Positions 16,539 to 23,163 of a DNA stretch of 23,163 nucleotides are shown here, piece after piece. Made by a program: the position numbers and the translations under genes. Source of the DNA: JBIKWM01 sp044356305 (GTDB lineage: Bacteria > Bacteroidota > Bacteroidia > UBA10329); assembly GCA_044356305.1 (NCBI GenBank), contig JBIKWM010000046.1, positions 1 to 23,163 on the forward strand. Direction: 5' to 3'. The notes under the pieces are model-generated. The model saw only the letters and a program-made list of their open reading frames with translations. It was not told the DNA's origin and made no database searches. Position 1 is the first letter of the stretch. Every line of letters begins with the position of its first letter.

Positions 16539-18023
16539 ATGAGCTTCGGAAGCAATGAACGGATCCATGTCTCGTCAGAGGTTGGTGCTTTAAGGCGCAT
16601 CATCATCCATAGTCCCGATGCGGGCATAGGCAAGATAGCCCCACGCATGATGGGCGAACTGCTCTATGATGACATTGTCTATTTGGACCGCATGCGCGAG
16701 GAGTACCGCCAGTATCTACAGGTGCTGCTATGGTTCCTTGATCCAGAGGTGATGCGTAATCAGGACGCTACCACCTCCGACTTTTATAAGCCTACCAAAC
16801 CCGGTTATCTGCACAGCACAAAAGTGCTTGATGCTGAGTTCCTGCTCATGAAAGTGCTGGAGAACGACCTGGCCAAACAGCTGCTGGTAAGCGCGGTGTG
16901 TGCCATGGAAAAGTGCGACTTTGAGACCCAGATGCTGCTCATGCGCATGACCCCTTCGGAGTTGACGCGCACGCTCATCTCGGGCGTTTGGATTTACGAA
17001 GGAGAGGAGGACCATCTGTTCGCTCCTATCCCTAATCTGATATTCACCCGCGATATAGGCATTGTTATAAACGGGCACATGCTGCTGATGAAGGCGGCTG
17101 AGCGCGGCCGCACCCGCGAGGCACTGCTGATGCGTTACATAGCCTATTTCGTGCTGTTCGGCCAAGATGCAGACTGGGACAACTATCGTTTCTCTGACCG
17201 AGTGATCGAGCTCGAGGACAACGAGTATTACTTCCTCAACGACTCGCTGGGCAAGGAACGCCAGGAAGTGAGCATTGAAGGGGGCGATGTGATGATGATA
17301 AGTCCGCGTCACCTCATTGTGGGGCACAGCGCCCGCACCTCTCAGAATGCCATCCATCAGCTCATTACAGTTCTTTTCAATAAAGGATTGGTGGATAAGG
17401 TGAGTGTGGTGAACATTCCCTCCGAGCGGGCCTATATGCACATCGACACCATATTCACACAGGTTCGAAAGGACATGTGGGTCCTTTACGCACCGTTCAC
17501 CCGCGAGGCCATCTCCCTTTCAAAAGAAGAGATCGATTTCAGACGGATGTTGGACGAAGACCTTGAGACACCCGAGGAACAGGTGTATGTGACCCAGTTT
17601 ATCCGGGTGCCCAAAGCCGATGGATTCAAAGTACAGAAAAAGGAACTGGACTACCTCGAAGATCTGCTGAAACAGGTGAGCCGAGAGGATTTCGGTTGCA
17701 GTAAGGTGGATATCGTGCCCAACGGAGGCGGAAGATTCCCCTTTACCGAGCGCGAGCAATGGACCGACTCGTGCAACTTTCTGGCGCTGCGCGAGGGCGT
17801 GATAATCGGATACGACCGCAATGTGGAGACCAACCGGACGTTGGAGAAGCGCGGGTTCCGGATAGTGGCGGCCGAAGATCTGTGCCGCCAAATGGCCGCA
17901 GGTGCCAAGCTTGAGGATGTGGTGAAGGGCGACACACTGATCACCCTTCCATCAGCTGAGCTGTCGCGGGCACGCGGTGGCACTCACTGCATGAGCCAGC
18001 CCATTTTGCGCGATGAGGCCTAA
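16539..18023 (+). CDS. Arginine-deiminase-like protein (guanidino-group modifying enzyme superfamily)
   Basis: 494 residues from ATG 16539, preceded by AAAGGA 7 bases upstream, a rare good Shine-Dalgarno for this phylum. The pentein-fold catalytic set is complete: FTRD at 169-172, EGGD at 247-250, GHSART shortly after, HIDTIF from His301 and the C-terminal RGGTHCMSQPI with nucleophile Cys484. That closing motif closely parallels the RGG-x-x-CMS of arginine deiminases, which turn arginine into citrulline and ammonia. The protein is about 80 residues longer than classical ADI, and no ornithine carbamoyltransferase, carbamate kinase or antiporter gene is adjacent, so it is not a standard arc operon. 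Related amidinotransferase or other guanidine hydrolase activities remain possible. Probably cytoplasmic. Confidence 0.85.
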   Translation: MSFGSNERIHVSSEVGALRRIIIHSPDAGIGKIAPRMMGELLYDDIVYLDRMREEYRQYLQVLLWFLDPEVMRNQDATTSDFYKPTKPGYLHSTKVLDAEFLLMKVLENDLAKQLLVSAVCAMEKCDFETQMLLMRMTPSELTRTLISGVWIYEGEEDHLFAPIPNLIFTRDIGIVINGHMLLMKAAERGRTREALLMRYIAYFVLFGQDADWDNYRFSDRVIELEDNEYYFLNDSLGKERQEVSIEGGDVMMISPRHLIVGHSARTSQNAIHQLITVLFNKGLVDKVSVVNIPSERAYMHIDTIFTQVRKDMWVLYAPFTREAISLSKEEIDFRRMLDEDLETPEEQVYVTQFIRVPKADGFKVQKKELDYLEDLLKQVSREDFGCSKVDIVPNGGGRFPFTEREQWTDSCNFLALREGVIIGYDRNVETNRTLEKRGFRIVAAEDLCRQMAAGAKLEDVVKGDTLITLPSAELSRARGGTHCMSQPILRDEA

Positions 18024-18082
18024 AGGGCCTTTGAGCTCCTTTATTCTAAGCTGAATTCGGTCTAACCCGATAAGTCTCAGTG

Positions 18083-18110
18083 GAACAGGGCCCATGCGCG
18101 GGCCGTGTTC
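18083..18110. terminator. Hairpin between convergent ADI-like and ubiD-like genes
   Basis: GAACA-g-GGCCC (18083-18093) pairs with GGGCC-g-TGTTC (18100-18110) across a 6-base loop with one internal G/G mismatch. It overlaps the stop codon of the minus-strand ubiD-like gene and has no T-run on either side, so termination is only suggested. A smaller AGGCC/GGCCT hairpin at 18016-18030 covers the stop of the plus-strand gene. Confidence 0.4.
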
Positions 18111-19953
18111 AAAGAATCCCGTGCAAAGGTCCGCCTACTTTGGCGAGGTCATCGACCTTGCGCATCACCTCAAGGGGCATGTCGAGCTGAGGGGCATGAT
18201 GCGGTTTGATGCGGGCATCGAAAATGAGCGGGGCGGGTGTGCCCCAATGCTTATGGCGAACAGTGCCTGGGGTGCCATGCAGGTCATGCGATGGATTGCA
18301 CCTTGTGAAGGTGACCCACACCAGGTTGTTCAGTGTGGCTGAAGTGAACGGACTGTCATCGCACACAACCAGCCATGGCCAGCAGTTGCGCTCGGCCGCA
18401 CTCCATTTTTGCAGCGCATCGCTGAGCCTTTGCATTTCGGCCTCTGCCTCTGCCTGACCTGCGTGGCGCGGCCCTTTTACCGTAAGGATTCCGGGCAGGG
18501 CCACACGGGGATCAGCGAACCCATCGGGCAGTGCAAGCCCCATAGGCACAGTGGTACCAAGGTTCCGTATCGGGTCGCCAACGGCTGCCATCACCACCTT
18601 CGATCCGGCATTCAGCCCTTCGCCACTGTAATCGAGCGTGTCGATGGTGGTGTTGGTCTGGAAATGCAGATCGCGGCTCAGGTCTATCCTTTCGAGCAGA
18701 TGCCGCAGAAAGGCTGGGATGTCGTGTGCATGGAGGTCGGGCGCATCGTTGCCGGAGACAATAAAAAGGAACTTGGCCAGCGACATCTGGTTGAAACCCA
18801 GCACAGCATTGGCAATGGTGAGCACCTCTTGCGGCTGGCGGGCCTTGGCGTAGGGTGTGTAGCGCTCGCTGCCTATGGCCAGCAGGAGAGGATGCACCCC
18901 GGCCGCATCCACAGCATGCACCTCCCGCAGGCCGGGTATGGTCTTGGGCACTATGGGCCCTGTGATCTCGTGTATCAGATGTCCGAAACTCGTGTCCTCC
19001 TGTGGCGGACGGCCCACCACGGTGAATGGCCAGATGGCGCCCCTACGGGCAAGCACCTCCTTCACCCGCATCACGGGGAAAGGATGTTTCAGGCTGTAGT
19101 AGCCCAGGTGGTCGCCAAACGGGCCCTCGGGTCTGTTGGCCCCGGGCTGCACCTCACCTGTTATGATGAAATCGGCATCGAGCGAGTAGATGTGGCCGTT
19201 CTGCTCAGCATAGCGGAAACGCCTGTTGCCGAGCACCCCGGCAAAACTCACCTCGGGCAGGCCCTCCGGCAGAGGCATCACAGCCGCAAAGGCATGAGAA
19301 GGTGGCCCTCCGACAAAAATGCTCACCTTGAATGGTTCGCCCCGCTCAATGGCACGGGTCTGATGCACCCCTATGCCCCGATGCAACTGGTAGTGCAGAC
19401 CCACCTCTTCATCTTGCAGATACTCGTTTCCGCCAAGCTGAATGCGGTACATGCCCAGATTGGTATGCATGATTCCGGGCCGATCGGGGTCAGATGAGAG
19501 CACCTGCGGCAGGGTCACAAAAGGGCCTCCGTCCATGGGCCAGTGATGCACCTGCGGCAGATCGGATATGCGTATGCGCTGAAAGGAAGCGAGCGAGCCC
19601 ACCGACCTGCGCCACGGCAGCGCGTTGATGCCGTGAAAGGGCAGGCCCATGAGCCCTCTGAGATCAGCAAATGCCCTTATGGGGTCGCCTTTCAGCTCAA
19701 CGAGCATCTTGAGCGCATCGAGCGTATCGCGGAACATGAACCGGCTGCGATCTATGGTTCCGTACAGATTGCTCACAGCCGGGTATCGGCTCCCCTTTAC
19801 GCGCTCAAAAAGGATGGCAGGGCCACCTACCGCGTGCACGCGCAGGTGTATGGCAGCCATCTCAAGATGTGGGTCCACCTCGGTACTGATGCGAATAAGG
19901 TGGCCATGGCGCTCAAGGTCGGCTATGCAGTGCGCCAGCGAAGAATAACCCAT
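18109..19953 (-). CDS. UbiD family (prenylated-FMN dependent) decarboxylase
   Basis: 614 residues. UbiD-family enzymes reversibly decarboxylate aromatic or alpha,beta-unsaturated acids using prenylated FMN made by a UbiX partner (none in the window). Seen: NLGMYRIQ with Arg170 at the cofactor-binding position, GEV with Glu267, and EGPFGDHLGYYS from Glu276, the family's R/E/E active-site set. The length is in the range of the long Bacteroidota versions often annotated as menaquinone biosynthesis decarboxylase; whether it serves quinone synthesis here cannot be told, since no other quinone gene is present. It is the last gene of the minus-strand run from the right edge, 53 bases after a lipoprotein gene, and has its own -7-like element. 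Confidence 0.92.
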   Translation of the reverse strand: MGYSSLAHCIADLERHGHLIRISTEVDPHLEMAAIHLRVHAVGGPAILFERVKGSRYPAVSNLYGTIDRSRFMFRDTLDALKMLVELKGDPIRAFADLRGLMGLPFHGINALPWRRSVGSLASFQRIRISDLPQVHHWPMDGGPFVTLPQVLSSDPDRPGIMHTNLGMYRIQLGGNEYLQDEEVGLHYQLHRGIGVHQTRAIERGEPFKVSIFVGGPPSHAFAAVMPLPEGLPEVSFAGVLGNRRFRYAEQNGHIYSLDADFIITGEVQPGANRPEGPFGDHLGYYSLKHPFPVMRVKEVLARRGAIWPFTVVGRPPQEDTSFGHLIHEITGPIVPKTIPGLREVHAVDAAGVHPLLLAIGSERYTPYAKARQPQEVLTIANAVLGFNQMSLAKFLFIVSGNDAPDLHAHDIPAFLRHLLERIDLSRDLHFQTNTTIDTLDYSGEGLNAGSKVVMAAVGDPIRNLGTTVPMGLALPDGFADPRVALPGILTVKGPRHAGQAEAEAEMQRLSDALQKWSAAERNCWPWLVVCDDSPFTSATLNNLVWVTFTRCNPSHDLHGTPGTVRHKHWGTPAPLIFDARIKPHHAPQLDMPLEVMRKVDDLAKVGGPLHGIL

Positions 19954-19957
19954 GGGG

Positions 19958-19965
19958 CGAAGGTA
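19958..19965 (-). promoter_or_regulatory. Candidate -7 element 4 nt before ubiD-like ATG
   Basis: The minus strand reads TACCTTCG, one base off TAnnTTTG, then CCCC and ATG at 19953. The same spacing is seen at rlmH and the DUF4783 gene. No TTG at -33 distance was found. Confidence 0.33.
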
Positions 19966-20006
19966 GTGGGACGGTCAGCGATGGAACAGAAAGAGACCCT
20001 GACAGT

Positions 20007-20732
20007 TCATTTCACATACACGCTGTCGGTGCGCTGGCTCAGGTGGCAGCAGTCCCACACTTTGAGGTTCAGGAAATAGACCCCATCCACCCAATCGGCC
20101 TGGTAGCCGGCATTTATCCCTTGATTGAATATGGACCCTGCGATGCCTGTGGAATCGAGTGTGAAGGTGTGGACCGTATCGGTTGTGCCGGCTCTCACCG
20201 CATCGAGGCGGATATTCCAGAGGCGCACATCATCGGTGGCATCAATGGTATAGGTCAGTTCGCGGCCTTCTTTCACCGTATCGTTCCACGGCACCGTGGC
20301 GAGGCCTGCGGTAGGCCAACCCACATCGGCCCGGTTGCGCAGGTACACGGTAACGGTATCCTGAAACGACTGATTGCCCCCACCATCCACACACGCTGCC
20401 ATAAGGCGGTACCATCCCTCAAAGACGAATGGCGGCATCGGGTTGAGTTCAGTGACCCATGCCACTGTCCCTCCCACCTCGCCCACCGCAATGATGCGCT
20501 CCATGCTGTCTTTCACCGCACCGTTCACATCAAGCTGGCCATTGAGTTCGAGGCGGTACTGACTCAGCCCATCCTCATCGGTGAAAAGCACCGACCACGG
20601 GATGCTGTCGGCATAGAGCGTATCGCCCTCAATCGGAACCTGAATAAATGCCTGCGGGCGGGTGATGTCCCTGTCCTCGCATCCTCCCAAAATGAAGAGG
20701 AAAAGAAGAAAAGTGACACCGCCCGCCCGCAT
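20007..20732 (-). CDS. Lipoprotein of unknown function, possible Ig-like fold
   Basis: 241 residues from ATG 20732; ILGGC lipobox with Cys18 decides the start. After the Cys comes an acidic CEDRD stretch, which in Bacteroidota can favour surface export. The mature part is beta-rich: PQAFIQVPIEGDTLYADS opens like DUF4625-type or Ig-like lipoprotein domains, and two similar halves are suggested (…GWYRLMAACVDGGGNQSFQDTVTVYL, and …GVYFLNLKVWDCCHLSQRTDSVYVK at the end). No catalytic motif. It lies 28 bases downstream of the small carboxypeptidase-regulatory-domain gene and upstream of the ubiD-like gene. Confidence 0.75.
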   Translation of the reverse strand: MRAGGVTFLLFLFILGGCEDRDITRPQAFIQVPIEGDTLYADSIPWSVLFTDEDGLSQYRLELNGQLDVNGAVKDSMERIIAVGEVGGTVAWVTELNPMPPFVFEGWYRLMAACVDGGGNQSFQDTVTVYLRNRADVGWPTAGLATVPWNDTVKEGRELTYTIDATDDVRLWNIRLDAVRAGTTDTVHTFTLDSTGIAGSIFNQGINAGYQADWVDGVYFLNLKVWDCCHLSQRTDSVYVK

Positions 20733-20737
20733 GGGCA

Positions 20738-20745
20738 CAAAAGTA
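20738..20745 (-). promoter_or_regulatory. Candidate -7 element 5 nt before lipoprotein ATG
   Basis: The minus strand reads TACTTTTG, an exact TAnnTTTG, with five bases (TGCCC) before the ATG at 20732. It fills most of the 28-base gap after the preceding gene. No -33 TTG at the usual spacing. Confidence 0.4.
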
Positions 20746-20760
20746 GGCCTGTCCAGGTGG

Positions 20761-21093
20761 TCAGTTGGGCACCTCAAGCGCCACGTTGATATCCACCACG
20801 TCAGTATCGCTGAGGCATACCACCAGGTCAGCGGCAGCAAAACCAGGAACCGAGACGCGCATCAGATAAAGCCCTTCTGCCAAGCCTTGGAACTTGAAAT
20901 AACCTGTTGGCGATGTGACATAGGATACTGACGTGCCCACAAGCTCAATCACCGCTCCGAATACCCGGGCGCCTGTGGCCGAGTCGGTCACTTTTCCCTT
21001 TAGGGTAAACCCACTTGCCGGCATTGCGGCCACCTCGCTCATCAGGGCCTCAAAGCCCTTCAGCATCATCATCTTTTCCATGGCTTCCATCAT
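20761..21093 (-). CDS. Small carboxypeptidase-regulatory-domain protein without signal peptide
   Basis: 110 residues. Residues about 28-105 form one carboxypeptidase D regulatory-like (beta-sandwich) domain: FTLKGKVTDSATGARVFGAV, then SPTGYFKFQGLAEGLYLMRVSVPGF. The N-terminal 27 residues are helical and Met-rich (MMEAMEKMMMLKGFEALMSE) and are not a signal peptide. The codon just upstream of ATG 21093 is an in-frame TAA, so no longer form can exist. This domain is normally found outside the cytoplasm, for example at the N-terminus of TonB receptors, so a leaderless stand-alone copy is odd. It sits 87 bases downstream of the beta-propeller lipoprotein gene. Confidence 0.75.
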   Translation of the reverse strand: MMEAMEKMMMLKGFEALMSEVAAMPASGFTLKGKVTDSATGARVFGAVIELVGTSVSYVTSPTGYFKFQGLAEGLYLMRVSVPGFAAADLVVCLSDTDVVDINVALEVPN

Positions 21094-21149
21094 TTATGCG
21101 GTTGGTAACGCCACAGGGAGCCAAGTATTGTGCCGATCGCAGAATTCAG

Positions 21150-21177
21150 TTTCAATCCATTGATATACAGATTGAAA
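21150..21177. repeat. Inverted repeat just after the beta-propeller lipoprotein gene
   Basis: TTTCAATC (21150-21157) and GATTGAAA (21170-21177) form a perfect 8-bp stem with a 12-base loop, starting 3 bases past the stop of the minus-strand gene at 21181. No T-run follows on the minus strand. It could be a 3' stabiliser, weak attenuator or processing site between two co-oriented genes. Confidence 0.5.
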
Positions 21178-21180
21178 AAA

Positions 21181-22218
21181 TCACTCCTGTGGGGTGAAAC
21201 AGAATCCACCGGGAATGACCCCGGCCGCAAAACTGCCCTGCATTTGGCCTTGGGCATTGTACACCTTCACGGTGCCGTTGCTCTGAAAATCGGCCCCATC
21301 GCCAACAAATATGTTACCCGTCACCGGGTCCACATCGATGCTGTAGGGATAGCTGGAACCCAAGCTGATGAACGGATCGGCCGGAATGAGCAATTGATCA
21401 ATGGGCAGCTTGTATATCTGACCATCAATAAAATACAGGCTCTGCCCGTCCTTGCTCATGGCCAGGTCGTTGGGGTAATTGAATAATGTGACCATGGTTA
21501 TACTGGCCTCTATGGACAGGTCAGCCGGATTGAGCCTTAGAATACGCGAAGGCTCATCGGCCGGATAGGTGTCGTTGGTCACCACCCACAGTTTGCCATT
21601 GCCATCAACGGCCATGCTGGTCGGTTCATTGCCGATGGTGACCTCGGCAAGGACCGCATTCGAATTCGGATCGACCTTCAGCACCCGGCCCGTGCCCGTG
21701 GCAGCCACGTACACCGCACCGTTCAGCAGCACCAGTTCCTCCGTCCAACCGCCTACCATGACCGAGTCAATCTTCGTGTTGGTGGTCAGATCGACCACGG
21801 CCATGTAGTTGCTGGCATAATCAGTCACAAAGGCGCGGCCGTTGCCCAGTGGCAGCAGGTACCGGGGCGAAGTGAGCCCGGTTATCGTGGCGGTGTGGCT
21901 CATATCGCGCCATTTCACCACTTCCACCTTGCCCGAGTTGTTCACCACAATGTAGCCGTTGTCCCCGGCTATGGTCATGCTCTGTGCCACATCACCCAAC
22001 GGCACCTGATTGGCCGCGGTGTACACATCGGGCGTAACGAGGCCATCGGCCCTCAGGTAGTGCGACAGGCTGGCGTTACCCACATTGAACTGGCCTTCGT
22101 TCACCACAAATACGCCATTGGCAAACGCACCCAGGTCGGGCTGCTCTTCTTCAGGTTCGCACGCAGTGAATGTGGCAAAGGCACTAAGGGTGAACAGGAG
22201 GTAATGGGGTTTTCTCAT
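21181..22218 (-). CDS. YncE/DUF5074-like beta-propeller lipoprotein, BtuG-like
   Basis: 345 residues. Lipobox FTAC with Cys20, followed by EPEEEQPD, an acidic run like Bacteroidota lipoprotein surface-export signals. The rest is a seven-bladed-type beta-propeller: GVFVVNEGQFNVGNASLSHY at the start, then repeated blades (…GRAFVTDYASNYMAVVDLTT…, GAVYVAATGTGRVLKVDPN, GKLWVVTNDTY…RILRLNPADL, YPYSIDVDPVTGNIFVGDG). In Bacteroides, propellers of this kind next to BtuB (BtuG) capture vitamin B12 at the cell surface with extreme affinity. Here the gene follows a BtuB-like receptor gene by 69 bases, so the same role is likely but not proven. Confidence 0.8.
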   Translation of the reverse strand: MRKPHYLLFTLSAFATFTACEPEEEQPDLGAFANGVFVVNEGQFNVGNASLSHYLRADGLVTPDVYTAANQVPLGDVAQSMTIAGDNGYIVVNNSGKVEVVKWRDMSHTATITGLTSPRYLLPLGNGRAFVTDYASNYMAVVDLTTNTKIDSVMVGGWTEELVLLNGAVYVAATGTGRVLKVDPNSNAVLAEVTIGNEPTSMAVDGNGKLWVVTNDTYPADEPSRILRLNPADLSIEASITMVTLFNYPNDLAMSKDGQSLYFIDGQIYKLPIDQLLIPADPFISLGSSYPYSIDVDPVTGNIFVGDGADFQSNGTVKVYNAQGQMQGSFAAGVIPGGFCFTPQE

Positions 22219-22287
22219 GATTCTGGTTGTTAAAGGTTGATTGAGGGATGGGTTGAAATGTGGGTTGTCGTTTAGTTTGGGTTGATC

Positions 22288-23163
22288 TCAGTTGAACCTG
22301 TATTGCAGACCCAATGTCCAATTGCGGCCGGGCATGGGGCGCCAGGCCATGGTCTGGTACTGCTGGTCGAGGATGTTGTCGAGGCTAAGATTGAGTGCGA
22401 TGCTATGGCCCCTTTTCAATGTCAACCTATACCCTACATGTGCCGCAGCAAGCCAGTAAGGCGGAAGCACCGATGAGCCATCGGTGGCCACATTCCTGCC
22501 ACTCACATACTGGGCATCGGCCCCTATCCTCGCTCCGAACACCTCGATACTTAAAATCATTTTGGCCTGATGTTCAGGCACGTAAATCAATTGTTGACCC
22601 ACCACTGGGTCATCGGATATCGTTGACATATCCATGTATGCGCGGTTCCATTGGTGCATCAGTCGCACCATCACGCCCAGTTTTTTCAGATTGACATCAA
22701 AGCCCAGCTCGGTCTCTGTGCCCTTATTGAGGGTGCTGCGCACGTTCTCGGGCACCCAGTACGATGGGCCGGGCTGCCATTGGATCAGATCGGAATATCC
22801 GGCCACGAACACCTGAAAAGAGGCCAACACCCGCCAGGATCTGATCCTGCGGTCGAATCGGGTGCCCACCTCGGCAGCCAGCTGGTGCTCGGGCCGTAGG
22901 GCCAAATTGCCACCGGGGTACCAATACAGGTCGTTGAGGGTAGGGAAGCGCATGTTCGCACTCAGGTTGCCACGCAGTTCCCAGCCCTGCAGCACACGGA
23001 TGCCCGACCCGATAAGGAACGGCCCGGGGTAAGCCCTTGCGTTGAGGGCCACTACACCCACCTGCACCTCTCCGCTCAGCCACGCCAACGGCCTGTGCAC
23101 CACGCTCAGGGTGGTCTGATGCATGTGGCGGAACACCCCATCGGCATATCCGTGTGCTGCAGG
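22288..23163 (-). CDS. TonB-dependent receptor, BtuB-like, C-terminal part (5' end outside window)
   Basis: The minus frame is open from the window edge to a TGA at 22288-22290, giving the last 291 residues of a beta-barrel; a GTG near 23136 is internal, not the start. Typical barrel features: LRGNLSANMRFPTLNDLYW, GGNLALRPEH, and the ending NILDQQYQTMAWRPMPGRNW with a final aromatic strand LQYRFN. The NLALRPE and MPGRNW segments recall BtuB/siderophore-type receptors rather than SusC. Together with the beta-propeller lipoprotein downstream, a vitamin B12 receptor is the best guess. Plug domain and TonB box are not visible. Confidence 0.88.
   Translation of the reverse strand, partial: PAAHGYADGVFRHMHQTTLSVVHRPLAWLSGEVQVGVVALNARAYPGPFLIGSGIRVLQGWELRGNLSANMRFPTLNDLYWYPGGNLALRPEHQLAAEVGTRFDRRIRSWRVLASFQVFVAGYSDLIQWQPGPSYWVPENVRSTLNKGTETELGFDVNLKKLGVMVRLMHQWNRAYMDMSTISDDPVVGQQLIYVPEHQAKMILSIEVFGARIGADAQYVSGRNVATDGSSVLPPYWLAAAHVGYRLTLKRGHSIALNLSLDNILDQQYQTMAWRPMPGRNWTLGLQYRFN

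Noticed and set aside
16728..17441. Open 237-codon frame on the minus strand
   Set aside because: Antisense to the arginine-deiminase-like gene, whose catalytic motifs are intact; the antisense product is His-rich and has no recognisable motif.
18016..18030. AGGCC/GGCCT hairpin at the end of the arginine-deiminase-like gene as a terminator
   Set aside because: A five-base stem overlapping the stop codon and followed by a mixed, not T-only, tail is too weak to call on its own.
18409..19497. Open 362-codon frame on the plus strand
   Set aside because: It lies entirely antisense to the ubiD-like gene, has a Cys/His-rich composition typical of a shadow frame in GC-rich DNA, and shows no domain.
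20043..20789. Open 248-codon frame on the plus strand
   Set aside because: Antisense to the lipoprotein gene, which has a clear lipobox and beta-rich sequence; the shadow crosses a gene boundary and has no protein-like features.

Overview
The window looks like a chromosomal piece of a Bacteroidota bacterium, most likely of the Flavobacteriales type. Evidence from sequence: several lipoproteins with Bacteroidota-style lipoboxes, two TonB-dependent receptors (one with an N-terminal carboxypeptidase-regulatory domain), a DUF4783 protein next to nadC and rlmH, a CTDPxAxNYN...DxGxC motif common in that order, and promoter-like TAnnTTTG elements. Overall GC is fairly high (roughly 55-60 % by eye) with a lower-GC stretch around 5.0-8.1 kb.

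Layout. (1) 1-8393: a surface-polysaccharide locus. A partial upstream gene, a GT2, a GT4 glycosyltransferase, an asparagine-synthase-like amidotransferase, a left-handed beta-helix acyltransferase and a short GT2 run on the plus strand, several with ATGA/TGATG stop-start overlaps. A polytopic membrane protein (candidate polymerase/flippase-type) lies on the minus strand, tail-to-tail with the short GT2, followed by another GT4 on the plus strand. (2) 8387-11163: housekeeping block with rlmH (minus), DUF4783 protein, nadC and a YihY/BrkB membrane protein. (3) 11229-16202, all minus: a YceI lipoprotein with a good promoter and a dyad, then a two-gene outer-membrane unit made of a beta-helix lipoprotein and a 949-residue TonB receptor, separated from each other by a strong hairpin terminator. 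(4) 16539-18023: arginine-deiminase-like protein with complete catalytic motifs. (5) 18109-23163, all minus, transcribed from the right edge inward: a BtuB-like TonB receptor (cut by the window edge), a BtuG-like beta-propeller lipoprotein, a small carboxypeptidase-regulatory-domain protein without signal peptide, a lipoprotein and a UbiD-family decarboxylase.

How parts work together (inference): region 1 builds and modifies a repeat-unit glycan; region 3 and the right end each look like outer-membrane uptake units pairing a TonB receptor with a surface lipoprotein that is not SusD-like. The right-end pair resembles the BtuB/BtuG vitamin B12 capture system. A recurring -7-like element only 4-5 nt before the ATG at four separate genes suggests leaderless or near-leaderless transcripts. 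No tRNA, rRNA, CRISPR array, insertion sequence or phage gene was seen.
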